From Kineothrix alysoides (GTDB taxonomy: Bacteria > Bacillota > Clostridia > Lachnospirales > Lachnospiraceae): DNA of 64,000 nucleotides. The notes beneath the pieces are model-generated. The model searched no databases and had not been told where the DNA came from. It saw only the letters and a list, made by a program, of their open reading frames with translations. Position 1 is the stretch's first letter; each line of letters begins with the position of its first letter. This document shows positions 1 to 7,823 of the stretch, in pieces. The DNA lies in contig NZ_JPNB01000001.1 in the NCBI RefSeq assembly GCF_000732725.1, positions 310,001 to 374,000 on the forward strand, in the 5' to 3' direction. The position numbers were made by a program, and so were the translations under genes.

Positions 1-2
1 CA

Positions 3-1796
3 AGTTCATGGCCGGTATCAACCAGACAGGAAACCATCGTAAATCGTACCATTTCCAAACAGTCTGATCCGCTTACGAAAGGAGGTATCATTGGAGCATT
101 CAATCGGACATATTCGGTTACGGCAGCCATTGACAGGTTTATCCCGGATGTATATAGACCGAGCGCGATGACAGGCAGATATGATTATGTTCCGGCAGAT
201 TCCTCTGCAGGAGTCGTAATATACGAAGACCGCTTTGCATATAGCCATCACAGTACAGACCCCTGTTGCGGAAAGCTGATGAATGCATTTGATGTAGTAC
301 GTCTTCATAAATTCGGTGACCTTGATGCAAAGGCATCAGAGGATACAGATTCCGCAAAACTGCCTTCATTCAAAGCCATGCAGGAGTTTGCCTCCAAGCA
401 GGAAGCTGTGAAGGAAACCCTGGTAAAGGAGAGGGAAAAGGCTGCCAAGTCGGATTTTGAAGATACGTCTAACGGTTGGCAGACAAAACTTGACATTGAC
501 CGTCAGGGAAAAATTAAGGATACTTTATCCAATATTGCGCTCGTTGTCAGATATGATAAGAATCTGAAGTCCATTGTATATAACCAGTTGAAGAACTGCG
601 TGGATGTTGTGGGAGAACTTCCGTGGAAACAGGTTAAGAACGGATGGGGAGACACAGACCTCGCCTGTGCGAAGCTGTACTTTGAAAAGGTATACGGTCT
701 GTGGTCTCCGTCAAAGTTCAAGGATGCCCTGCTTGCCGTTATTTCATCCGAGAGACTGTATCATCCCATCAAGGAATATTTTGAAACCCTTACATGGGAT
801 GGAGTGGAGCGGGTAGATACGTTGCTCATCAATTACCTGGGAGCAGAAGATACACCTTATGTCAGGGCAGTTACCAGAAAGACGATTGTTGCAGCTGTGG
901 CAAGAGTGTTCGAACCGGGAATAAAGTTTGATTCCATACTTGTTCTGAATGGTCCGCAGGGTATCGGTAAGTCTACCTTTTTCTCCATCTTGGGAAGAGA
1001 ATGGTATTCGGATTCCCTGTCTATCTCAGATATGAAGGATAAAACAGCAGCGGAAAAGTTGCAGGGGTATTGGATTCTGGAACTTGGAGAACTTGCCGGA
1101 ATCAAAAAGGTTGATGTGGAAGTAGTAAAAGGCTTTGTTACCAGAACGGATGATAAGTTTCGTCAGTCATATGGTGTCAATGTAGAAAGCCATCCCAGAA
1201 CCTGTATCATAGTCGGAAGCACTAACTCCGAGGGCGGATTCTTACGTGATGTCACGGGTAACCGAAGATTCTGGCCGGTTCATGTTAGCGGTAAAGGAAA
1301 GTATCATGCATGGGAACTTCGTGAGATTGACCAGATATGGGCAGAGGCAATCCATAAATATCATGAAGGTGAAGCACTGTATCTGACAGGCAAAGAAGCT
1401 GCAGAAGCATATGCTGCACAGCAGGATGCAATGGAGTCTGATGACCGAGAGGGTATCATCATAGATTATCTAAACCGATTGCTCCCTATCGACTGGGACA
1501 AGATGGACTTGTATCAGAGAAGGGCATTCCTTGGTGGCGGAGAGTTTGAAACAAGCGGATTAACAGGAGTTGTGGAGCGTGACCGTTGCTGTGTTATGGA
1601 GATATGGTGCGAGTGTTTCGGTAAAGAGCGACAGAATTTAAAGAAGATTGACTCCTATGAAATCGAGGGCATCATAAACAAAATAGGTGGATGGTCAAAG
1701 TACGAAGGGAGTAAATCTGGGAAGTCAAGGATACCCCAGTACGGGATTCAAAAGACTTTTTTCAGAGTTTCCGAGGAAACAGACGGAAACAAATAG
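3..1796 (+). CDS. VapE-like phage primase/helicase (5' end outside window)
   Basis: Virulence-associated E family protein, the replicative helicase/primase of many Firmicutes prophages. The reading frame is open to the left edge of the window, so the start is missing and any ATG near 168 is internal. About 597 residues are visible. A segment near the left edge (DPLTKGGIIGAF) resembles the conserved end of the primase half. A Walker A motif (GPQGIGKST) lies near nt 950. A conserved TGNRRFWPV motif, typical of the VapE ATPase, follows near nt 1255. The family unwinds or primes DNA during phage replication. It heads a run of replication-associated genes (nuclease, SNF2 helicase). I am confident of the family; the primase activity depends on the unseen N-terminus. 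Confidence 0.9.
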   Translation, partial: SSWPVSTRQETIVNRTISKQSDPLTKGGIIGAFNRTYSVTAAIDRFIPDVYRPSAMTGRYDYVPADSSAGVVIYEDRFAYSHHSTDPCCGKLMNAFDVVRLHKFGDLDAKASEDTDSAKLPSFKAMQEFASKQEAVKETLVKEREKAAKSDFEDTSNGWQTKLDIDRQGKIKDTLSNIALVVRYDKNLKSIVYNQLKNCVDVVGELPWKQVKNGWGDTDLACAKLYFEKVYGLWSPSKFKDALLAVISSERLYHPIKEYFETLTWDGVERVDTLLINYLGAEDTPYVRAVTRKTIVAAVARVFEPGIKFDSILVLNGPQGIGKSTFFSILGREWYSDSLSISDMKDKTAAEKLQGYWILELGELAGIKKVDVEVVKGFVTRTDDKFRQSYGVNVESHPRTCIIVGSTNSEGGFLRDVTGNRRFWPVHVSGKGKYHAWELREIDQIWAEAIHKYHEGEALYLTGKEAAEAYAAQQDAMESDDREGIIIDYLNRLLPIDWDKMDLYQRRAFLGGGEFETSGLTGVVERDRCCVMEIWCECFGKERQNLKKIDSYEIEGIINKIGGWSKYEGSKSGKSRIPQYGIQKTFFRVSEETDGNK

Positions 1797-2021
1797 ACTG
1801 TTTCCCGATGTGTTTCATAAAGGGGTAAGCAACGGTAGTTGGAAACCATCGTAGCCCCTTGCCTTATAAGGGGTTGCGAGTTGTTGTTTCCTATGTTTCC
1901 TATTTTTACTATTGAGTATGTAGAAGTAATAGAAAACAGGCACGGATGTACGTGTATATACGCATATAGAGAGAATAGAGTTTTTAGGACAGGAAACAAA
2001 ACAGAGAAACAAGGAGAAGTT

Positions 2022-2303
2022 ATGCGAGAAAGTATTATAGAAAAGAAATTGGTGGATGAAGCAAAAAAACGTGGAGGTCTGGCTTTGAAGTTCACATCTC
2101 CCGGATTCGATGGAGTGCCTGACCGCATTGTTCTATTTCCGAAAGGGAAGATGGCATTTATTGAAATGAAGGCACTGGGCAAAACAATGCGTCCACTGCA
2201 GATAAAAGTAAAGGAACGATTGGCGCGGCTAGACTTTAGAGTCTACTGCATTGACAACAAAGAAATGATTGGAGGGATTTTGGATGAAATACAATCCTCA
2301 TGA
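2022..2303 (+). CDS. VRR-NUC domain nuclease
   Basis: Small stand-alone VRR-NUC protein of 93 residues, a PD-(D/E)XK-type nuclease common in phage replication modules. Visible motif parts are GFDGVPDRIV, with the catalytic Asp, followed by MAFIEMKALG, the E-x-K pair. The start at 2022 is chosen because AAGGAG sits at 2011-2016; a longer frame begins upstream but adds an unrelated Cys-rich stretch. The 3' end overlaps the helicase start by 20 nt, so the two are probably translationally coupled. In related phages VRR-NUC and SNF2 helicase genes are paired and thought to process branched replication intermediates; that role is inferred here. Confidence 0.88.
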   Translation: MRESIIEKKLVDEAKKRGGLALKFTSPGFDGVPDRIVLFPKGKMAFIEMKALGKTMRPLQIKVKERLARLDFRVYCIDNKEMIGGILDEIQSS

Positions 2304-3648
2304 TTATCAGTCCTATGCGACAGATTTTATTTTAAGCCATCCTGTATGTGCTTTGATGTTGGATATGGGTCTTGGCAAAACAATTATAACACTGACGGCT
2401 TTGTGGTTACTGGCTCTCGATTATTTTACGGTAGGAAAAATCCTTGTAATAGCACCAAAGCGTGTTGCTGAGGATACATGGAGTAGAGAGTTTACAAAGT
2501 GGGAGCATCTGTTCGGACTTACCATAGCAAAGGTGCTTGGTACAAAAAAACAGAGAGAAGAAGCACTTTCCATGAAAGCCAACATTTATATCATCAACAG
2601 AGAAAATGTAGTATGGCTTGTGGAGAATTATAAATGGAATTTTGACACCGTTGTGATTGACGAGTTGTCTTCTTTCAAATCCACAAAGGCTCAGAGATTT
2701 AAGGCTATGCGAAGGGTCAGAGGAAAGGTGACAAGAATTATCGGATTAACAGGCACACCTGCACCGAATGGCTTATTAGACCTGTGGCCGCAAATGAATC
2801 TGCTTGATATGGGTGAGAGACTTGGGAGATTTATCGGTGGCTACAGAGAACAGTTCTTTCTCCCGGATAAAAGGAACAGAGAGGTTATTTTTTCTTACAA
2901 GCTAAAGCCGGGAGCGGAAGACAAAATTTATGAACTGATTAATGATATCTGTATTTCCATGAAAGCTGTTGATTATCTTGATATGCCGGAATGCATTAGT
3001 AACAGAGTTCCCGTTACCTTAAATAAACAGGAGCAGGATTATTATGACACGATGGAACGAGACATGGTACTTTCACTGCCCGAGGATGAACTGGATGCAG
3101 TGAATGCGGCATCACTTACAGGGAAACTTCTTCAGATGGCAAACGGTGCTGTATATGATGAAAATCATAAGGTGGTACATATCCATGACAGGAAACTGGA
3201 TGCGTTGGAAGACCTTATTGAATCAGCCAATGGAAAACCGATTCTTGTAGCATATTGGTATAAGCATGACAGAGAGAGAATTCTTGCAAGATTTGATGCA
3301 AGGGATATTGATACATCAAAAGATATATCGGATTGGAACGATGGCAAAATCCCTGTGGCACTGATTCATCCGGCATCAGCAGGGCATGGGCTTAACTTGC
3401 AGGATGGAGGATCAACAATCATTTGGTTTGGCCTTACCTGGTCGTTGGAACTGTATCAGCAGTTGAATGCAAGACTGTGGAGGCAAGGTCAGAAAAATAC
3501 TGTAGTGATTGAGCATATCATAACAGCGCGAACGGTAGATGAAGATGTCATGAATGCATTGGAGAAAAAGGATATTAGCCAATCGGCACTGATGGATGCT
3601 GTGAAAGCAAGAATAGGAGGCAGGGATGAGAGCAGAAGAAGTATTTAG
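2284..3648 (+). CDS. SNF2/DEAD-like phage helicase
   Basis: Superfamily 2 helicase of 454 residues, SNF2-like, without extra domains. Visible motifs: Walker A LDMGLGKTIITL near the N-terminus, Walker B-like VVIDELSSFKS, motif III LTGTPAPNG, and motif VI near the C-terminus (QLNARLWRQGQ). It would use ATP to translocate on or remodel DNA in phage replication or recombination. ATG 2284 is preceded by GGAGGGA at 2271-2277, inside the end of the VRR-NUC gene; a TTG five codons earlier is less likely. The 3' end overlaps the next gene by 23 nt, as in a tight operon. Confidence 0.9.
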   Translation: MKYNPHDYQSYATDFILSHPVCALMLDMGLGKTIITLTALWLLALDYFTVGKILVIAPKRVAEDTWSREFTKWEHLFGLTIAKVLGTKKQREEALSMKANIYIINRENVVWLVENYKWNFDTVVIDELSSFKSTKAQRFKAMRRVRGKVTRIIGLTGTPAPNGLLDLWPQMNLLDMGERLGRFIGGYREQFFLPDKRNREVIFSYKLKPGAEDKIYELINDICISMKAVDYLDMPECISNRVPVTLNKQEQDYYDTMERDMVLSLPEDELDAVNAASLTGKLLQMANGAVYDENHKVVHIHDRKLDALEDLIESANGKPILVAYWYKHDRERILARFDARDIDTSKDISDWNDGKIPVALIHPASAGHGLNLQDGGSTIIWFGLTWSLELYQQLNARLWRQGQKNTVVIEHIITARTVDEDVMNALEKKDISQSALMDAVKARIGGRDESRRSI

Positions 3649-4114
3649 GGAATACCACAATATGAAAAAAGAACTGTCTGTTTTAGAGTTTCAGCTTCAA
3701 CAGTTTAAAGGAGTCAATGAGGATGATCTGATAACTGCCATGTGCTTTTCACATCTGGAAGGTGATGAACGGGTACAGACAAGCAGTCTCTCCGACAAGA
3801 CCGCAAAGGCGGCAATCAACTATAAAATGGTTGCAGAAAAGGAAAATGACGAGTGGTATGATTTCCTTTGGAGGAGATATCAGTATCTGAAAGAGGAGAT
3901 AGATTTTTTTGAACATGGGGTACAGAATCTGGATGGGATTTTGGCTGATATTATGACAGATCTTCTGAAGGGAGATATGAGCTGGGATGATATTCAAAAC
4001 CAGTATTGCATCAGCAGAATGATGATAACCAGATATAGAAAAAAAGCATTGGATAATCTGCAGAATTTATATAATCTGAGAGAACAACAGGTTGCAGATT
4101 ACATTTTGGGATAG
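3626..4114 (+). CDS. Phage sigma-like/HTH regulatory protein
   Basis: 162-residue acidic protein. The N-terminal half looks helical and coiled-coil-prone. The C-terminal 40 residues resemble a sigma-70 region 4 or ArpU-like helix-turn-helix (DDIQNQYCISRMMITRYRKK). Proteins of this size and position, at the end of the phage early region, often act as late-gene transcription regulators; that role is inferred. It has GGAGGCAGGG as ribosome binding site and overlaps the helicase gene. It lies ahead of the packaging region, consistent with an early-to-late switch. The exact family is not certain. Confidence 0.65.
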   Translation: MRAEEVFREYHNMKKELSVLEFQLQQFKGVNEDDLITAMCFSHLEGDERVQTSSLSDKTAKAAINYKMVAEKENDEWYDFLWRRYQYLKEEIDFFEHGVQNLDGILADIMTDLLKGDMSWDDIQNQYCISRMMITRYRKKALDNLQNLYNLREQQVADYILG

Positions 4115-4123
4115 GAGGAGCTT

Positions 4124-4489
4124 ATGTGTAGACGAGGAGAAATTTATAATATTGATTTTGGATACAGTGCCGATTCTCATAAGCAGAGTGGCATTCGGCC
4201 GGTGGTTATAGTCAGTAATAACAAGGCAAATATAAATGCGCCTGTGGTTACCATTGTTCCATTAACGGCAAGGGTGTGGAAGAAAAAGAATCTTCCCACT
4301 CATGTACAAATTCCTTCAGATAGGGAGACAGGACTTGTGAAACCGAGTATGGCTTTGGCAGAGCAGGTAGAAACACTGGATAAAAACCGACTTGGTGAAA
4401 AAGTAGGAGAAATCCGAGATGCTGATGTGATGAATCGACTGACAATTGCACTTCAGATACAGATTGGTGCGTATGAAGAATATAATTAA
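4124..4489 (+). CDS. MazF/PemK-family endoribonuclease-like toxin, no adjacent antitoxin
   Basis: 121-residue PemK/MazF-fold protein. Family features: start RRGEIYNIDFG, then SGIRPVVIVSN, then the VVTIVPLTAR strand and MALAEQVETLDKNRL near the C-terminus. MazF proteins cleave mRNA and are usually held in check by a small MazE-type antitoxin encoded just upstream. Here the upstream gene is a 162-residue sigma-like protein and no short antitoxin is visible on either side. A ribosome binding site (GGAGGAG) precedes ATG 4124 and an intrinsic terminator follows directly. It may be repressed by the upstream protein or be a phage-specialised solo version. Confidence 0.88.
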   Translation: MCRRGEIYNIDFGYSADSHKQSGIRPVVIVSNNKANINAPVVTIVPLTARVWKKKNLPTHVQIPSDRETGLVKPSMALAEQVETLDKNRLGEKVGEIRDADVMNRLTIALQIQIGAYEEYN

Positions 4490-4493
4490 TAAC

Positions 4494-4521
4494 AAAGGCA
4501 GTGATGAAGGTCACTGCTTTT
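4494..4521 (+). terminator. Intrinsic terminator after mazF-like gene
   Basis: Perfect 7-bp stem GCAGTGA / TCACTGC with a 6-nt loop, followed by TTTT. It begins 5 nt after the stop codon and closes the early cluster. Confidence 0.8.
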
Positions 4522-4661
4522 GTTGCGCTCGGCAATCAAATCAGGTAAAATCATATTTGAAAGAAATGGTTTCATGAAAAATTTGATTGAGTACTTGGGA
4601 AAGAGGTAATTCTTACTGATAATGAAGGAAACAAATACGGGAAAGATAAGAGTGTAATGAC

Positions 4662-4985
4662 ATGGCAGCTATGGATTATGATTACTTTGTAAAGCAGCTT
4701 AATTCAGGAATAAGCGTAGATGAGATTAGATTTGAGATTATAGGCGATACGGAGTACAACGACTGTTATATTGGTTACCAATCTCCCTATGAAAAGCCCT
4801 ATTGGGCGGGATTGTGTGATATTAAGGATGGCTGTGAATTTCGTACGGCTAAAGAACTTGTAAATGCAAAAATCTATCGAGGGAAGTCAATAAAGGAATT
4901 GTGGGATAGGATAGAGCTTATTACGCTAGCAGGTGTATGTCTGGAAGATTGGTTGAAATATTTCCTCCATGCTGACTTGTCGTAA
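4662..4985 (+). CDS. Hypothetical protein, 107 aa
   Basis: I do not recognise the family. The protein is acidic, soluble, with no signal or membrane segment, and ends with a helical region (LWDRIELITLAGVCLEDWLK). Start choice is unclear: ATG 4662 and ATG 4671 are in frame and neither has a good Shine-Dalgarno. The sequence just upstream (4600-4660) reads like the end of another coding region in a different frame (DNEGNKYGKDKSV), so this gene may be the surviving 3' part of a longer gene or a fusion across a deletion. It lies alone between a terminator and the HNH gene. Confidence 0.5.
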   Translation: MAAMDYDYFVKQLNSGISVDEIRFEIIGDTEYNDCYIGYQSPYEKPYWAGLCDIKDGCEFRTAKELVNAKIYRGKSIKELWDRIELITLAGVCLEDWLKYFLHADLS

Positions 4986-5091
4986 ACAACTTACCCTATT
5001 TTACCGATTTGTATGTTACTAAGATGTTACTAACATGTGATTGAATCATCATTTTCTATGTGGTAGTATTAAGATGCATAAATGGAAGGAG

Positions 5092-5123
5092 GAACGAAAG
5101 ACATTGTCTTTGGTTCTTTTTTT
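5092..5123 (+). terminator. Intrinsic terminator upstream of HNH gene
   Basis: Stem of 11 nt with one mismatch (5092-5102 with 5106-5116), a very short loop, then a run of seven T at 5117-5123. It separates the hypothetical gene from the HNH gene. Confidence 0.7.
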
Positions 5124-5188
5124 ATGCCGTGGCAGTGCCTTTAGAATCCTTTCTCGCTGTCACGTTACATAGGATGGAGGATGATGTT

Positions 5189-5548
5189 ATGCCAATGAAA
5201 CCAAAACAACCATGTCGGCATCCGGGATGTCCGAACCTTACGGACAGACAGTACTGTGAAGGCCATAAAGATCTTCATCGAGGGGATAGGGACTGTAGCA
5301 GCAGACGGGGATACGACAGAAGGTGGCAAAAAGCAAGGAAACGATTCCTTGATGCACATCCATTATGCGTCATGTGTATGAAGCGGAATCCTCCAAGGTA
5401 TGTTAAGGCAACTGTTGTTGACCACGTGATTCCGCATCGTGGAGATCCGATTCTTTTCTGGGATAAGAGGAACTGGCAACCTTTGTGTAAAACATGCCAT
5501 GATAAAAAGACATGGAATGAGGATGCGAACCCTGAGTACAGATTTTAA
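5189..5548 (+). CDS. Phage HNH endonuclease (packaging-associated)
   Basis: 119-residue HNH protein. Zinc-binding pairs CRHPGC and CVMCM are followed by VVDHVIPHRGD, then NWQPLCKTCHDKKT, giving the H-N-H order. In HK97-type cos phages an HNH protein works with the terminase to cut cos during packaging (known of the family). The start at 5189 is set by GGAGG at 5176-5180; earlier in-frame ATGs would add a hydrophobic stretch that overlaps the preceding terminator. A 58-residue gene and a GC-rich cos-like site follow, as in other cos phages. Confidence 0.92.
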   Translation: MPMKPKQPCRHPGCPNLTDRQYCEGHKDLHRGDRDCSSRRGYDRRWQKARKRFLDAHPLCVMCMKRNPPRYVKATVVDHVIPHRGDPILFWDKRNWQPLCKTCHDKKTWNEDANPEYRF

Positions 5549-5623
5549 TTGTGTGAATGATGTTACACCAACTTTAAGCCTCGCGAAAATTACACGGACT
5601 GTTATAGAAGGAGGTGCAAGCAC

Positions 5624-5800
5624 ATGAAATTTGAATTCAGTAATGATGTTGTAAAGCTGATGGTTGATGACAGATATGTAACGTTAGCCGACAGCGAGGA
5701 AGAATTTAAACTTTGTATTCCCGTGGGGAATATCAAGAAGGCTGCGAAGTTCTTACTTGATTCCGTGGAAAGTACAAAAAAGATTGGTGCCAAGAAATAA
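5624..5800 (+). CDS. Small phage protein, 58 aa
   Basis: Short gene starting MKFEFSNDVVKL and ending KKIGAKK. It has a strong ribosome binding site (AAGGAGGT at 5609-5616). No function is known to me. The product is soluble, alpha/beta-like, with no cysteines beyond one. It sits between the HNH gene and a strong terminator followed by the cos-like site, in the same direction. The good Shine-Dalgarno and a terminator placed 5 nt after the stop make it a real gene in spite of its length. Confidence 0.65.
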   Translation: MKFEFSNDVVKLMVDDRYVTLADSEEEFKLCIPVGNIKKAAKFLLDSVESTKKIGAKK

Positions 5801-5805
5801 TCATG

Positions 5806-5840
5806 AGGTCCTGTGTAATATGCAGGACCTTTTGATTTTT
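5806..5840 (+). terminator. Intrinsic terminator
   Basis: Perfect 8-bp stem AGGTCCTG / CAGGACCT (5806-5813 with 5823-5830), then TTTGATTTTT. It ends the HNH/58-aa unit. Confidence 0.85.
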
Positions 5841-5870
5841 CCCGGTAGTTACTATTCAGGGAGGCAGTCG

Positions 5871-5945
5871 TAGGGGCGGTCTGAATCTCGGCAACCCCAC
5901 CGTCTGGAGACCGACGCCCCCTCAAACGTGAATTTTCGCATAATT
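5871..5945. other. Candidate cos (packaging) site
   Basis: GC-rich, non-coding block directly after the HNH endonuclease unit. Outer arms GGGGCG (5873-5878) and CGCCCC (5915-5920) and inner arms GTCT (5879-5882) and AGAC (5908-5911) form a broken dyad, followed by CTCAAACGTGAATTTTCGC. Firmicutes cos phages carry a similar GC-rich dyad beside the HNH gene and upstream of the terminase. The cut positions cannot be seen from sequence, and the terminase genes lie 4.8 kb further right, so this remains a candidate. Confidence 0.5.
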
Positions 5946-6056
5946 CAACACGGGGGATAGGAAAGCGTGGGGATATTTTTCGCAGAACATAAATGAAACC
6001 AAGGCTTGCAAGGGATAAGGTTTCGTCAAAAAGTATATGAAAACCATAAATTTAAG

Positions 6057-6099
6057 GGATAAAAAAGCGCAAAAAGAGGTGCTTTTTTATCCTTTTTTT
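6057..6099 (+). terminator. Strong intrinsic terminator
   Basis: 14-bp stem (6057-6070 with 6079-6092, one G-T pair) containing an A6/T6 block, then seven T. The non-coding stretch 5801-6130 therefore holds two terminators and the cos-like block between them. Confidence 0.85.
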
Positions 6100-6130
6100 G
6101 TGCTGTCATTTTGAAAGGATGTGAGAGGAC

Positions 6131-6595
6131 ATGACAGAGTATCAGGCAAATCAGATACGGGAAATGAGAGAGCAGGGAATTGGGTATCGTTCCATTGGAT
6201 TGACAATCGGTCTGTCCAGAGATGTGGTGCGCAATTTCTGCAAGACAAGAGGACTAGCCGGGTTTGGCTCGGTTCTAACAAAAAATATTCAGGAGCAGGT
6301 GATGCTTGGAAAAGCCTGTCTATATTGCGGAAAGGAAATATCACAACCAAAGACCGGACGACCAAAGAAGTTCTGCTCAGATTATTGCCGCCGAACATGG
6401 TGGAGAGGGCATCCCGAGAGAATACAGAAAAAGGACTCTGCTTTATATACGATGACTTGCACACGATGTGGCAGGTCATTTTTAAGTTATGGAAATAAAA
6501 CAAGAAAGTACTGTAGCCATGAATGTTATATCAAGGCACGATTTTGGGAGGTAGAAGATGAAAACAGCGAAACTGCAAGTGCTTGCAATCAGTGA
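6131..6595 (+). CDS. HTH and zinc-finger phage protein (sigma-like)
   Basis: 154-residue protein with two parts. Residues 1-40 form a resolvase/sigma-like helix-turn-helix (GIGYRSIGLTIGLSRDVVRN). The rest carries two cysteine knuckles: CLYCGKE ... FCSDYC and CTRCGR ... YCSHEC, typical of treble-clef or ribbon fingers. It probably binds DNA and is of a family often annotated as an RNA polymerase sigma-70 subunit in Lachnospiraceae prophages; the function is not shown. Its 3' end overlaps the ParB-methyltransferase gene by 38 nt, so the two are co-translated. Confidence 0.65.
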   Translation: MTEYQANQIREMREQGIGYRSIGLTIGLSRDVVRNFCKTRGLAGFGSVLTKNIQEQVMLGKACLYCGKEISQPKTGRPKKFCSDYCRRTWWRGHPERIQKKDSALYTMTCTRCGRSFLSYGNKTRKYCSHECYIKARFWEVEDENSETASACNQ

Positions 6596-7823
6596 TTTAA
6601 ATCCTGCGGACTATAACCCGAGAAAGAAGCTGAAGTCGGGAGACAGGGAATATGAAAGTATTAAAAAATCCATTGAAGAGTTTGGCTTTGCCGATCCCGT
6701 GGTTGTGAATTCCGATATGACTATCATCGGTGGTCATCAGAGAATGACAGTGGCATCCGATCTTGGCTATACGGAAGTTCCATGTGCGATTGTTGATGTA
6801 GATAAAACGCAGGAGAAAGCATTAAACATTGCTCTGAATAAAATTACAGGTGAATGGAACAAGGAACTGTTGGCGGACTTGATTAAAGAATTACAGGAAG
6901 TCGATTTTGATATGGGCAAAACAGGATTCGAGCCACCTGAGATAGAGCAGCTGTTTAATTCCGTTCATGATAAGAAAGTCACGGAAAATGATTTTGATAT
7001 GGATGCAGAGCTTGCCAAGCCAAATGTGGCAGAGGCAGGTGATGTATGGTTACTCGGAAAGCATCGTGTTATTTGTGGTGATTCCATATTGCCGGAGACA
7101 TATGAAAGACTTATGGAAGGCAGTAAGGCAAATATGGTTCTGACTGATCCGCCTTACAATGTGAACGTAGAAGAGACTGCGGGAAAGATTAAGAATGACA
7201 ACATGGCTGATGAAGATTTCTACAAATTTCTCTTTGCAGCTTTTGTGAATATGGAACAGTCAATGGAGGCAGATGCCTCCATTTATGTTTTTCATGCTGA
7301 CACACAGGGACTGAATTTCCGTAAGGCATTTACAAATGCAGGATTTTATTTGTCAGGGTGCTGTATTTGGAAGAAGAATGCTTTGGTGCTTGGACGAAGC
7401 CCATATCAGTGGCAGCACGAACCATGTCTGTTTGGTTGGAAAAAGGATGGAAGGCATCAGTGGTATTCCGACAGGAAGCAGACAACTATTTGGGAGTATG
7501 ACCGTCCGAAGTCGAGCAAGGAGCACCCGACCATGAAGCCGATTGCACTGATGGCATATCCAATTCAAAATTCCTGCATGAGTAACTGCATTGTACTGGA
7601 TCCGTTCTTGGGAAGCGGTTCTACGCTAATTGCGTGTGAGCAGACTGGACGGATCTGTTACGGAATCGAGCTGGATGAGAAGTTCGTGGATGTCATTGTA
7701 AACAGATATATTGAGCAGAAAGGTTCTGCAGAAGACGTATTTGTCATCCGCAATAATATGAAAATTTCATATCAGAATATAGGGAAGGAAGTGGTTTATC
7801 ATGAAACAGCTGACCTTTCTTGA
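6558..7823 (+). CDS. ParB-like plus DNA adenine/cytosine-N4 methyltransferase fusion
   Basis: 421 residues. Residues 1-110 are a ParB/sulfiredoxin-type nuclease-like domain (NPADYNPRKKL; VVVNSDMTIIGGHQR). Residues 160-410 are a Dam-type N-methyltransferase with the catalytic DPPY (LTDPPYNVNVE) and, C-terminal to it, the SAM motif DPFLGSGST; this order puts it in the beta class. It would methylate an exocyclic amine on phage DNA, most likely adenine. ATG 6558 follows GGGAGG. The 3' end overlaps the cytosine methyltransferase by 23 nt. Together the two may protect phage DNA from host restriction; the recognition sequences are unknown. Confidence 0.9.
   Translation: MKTAKLQVLAISDLNPADYNPRKKLKSGDREYESIKKSIEEFGFADPVVVNSDMTIIGGHQRMTVASDLGYTEVPCAIVDVDKTQEKALNIALNKITGEWNKELLADLIKELQEVDFDMGKTGFEPPEIEQLFNSVHDKKVTENDFDMDAELAKPNVAEAGDVWLLGKHRVICGDSILPETYERLMEGSKANMVLTDPPYNVNVEETAGKIKNDNMADEDFYKFLFAAFVNMEQSMEADASIYVFHADTQGLNFRKAFTNAGFYLSGCCIWKKNALVLGRSPYQWQHEPCLFGWKKDGRHQWYSDRKQTTIWEYDRPKSSKEHPTMKPIALMAYPIQNSCMSNCIVLDPFLGSGSTLIACEQTGRICYGIELDEKFVDVIVNRYIEQKGSAEDVFVIRNNMKISYQNIGKEVVYHETADLS

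Noticed and set aside
29-1858. GGAAACCATCGTA occurring at 29 and again near 1844
   Set aside because: Only 13 bp, one copy inside a coding region; no further copies nearby, so chance or local similarity cannot be excluded.
5060-5188. N-terminal extension of the HNH protein
   Set aside because: The upstream in-frame stretch overlaps a terminator, encodes a hydrophobic segment and the internal ATG has the better ribosome site.
6121-6498. 125-codon frame overlapping the HTH/zinc-finger gene
   Set aside because: Same strand, other frame; the 6131 frame has the recognisable HTH and cysteine knuckles, this one has none.
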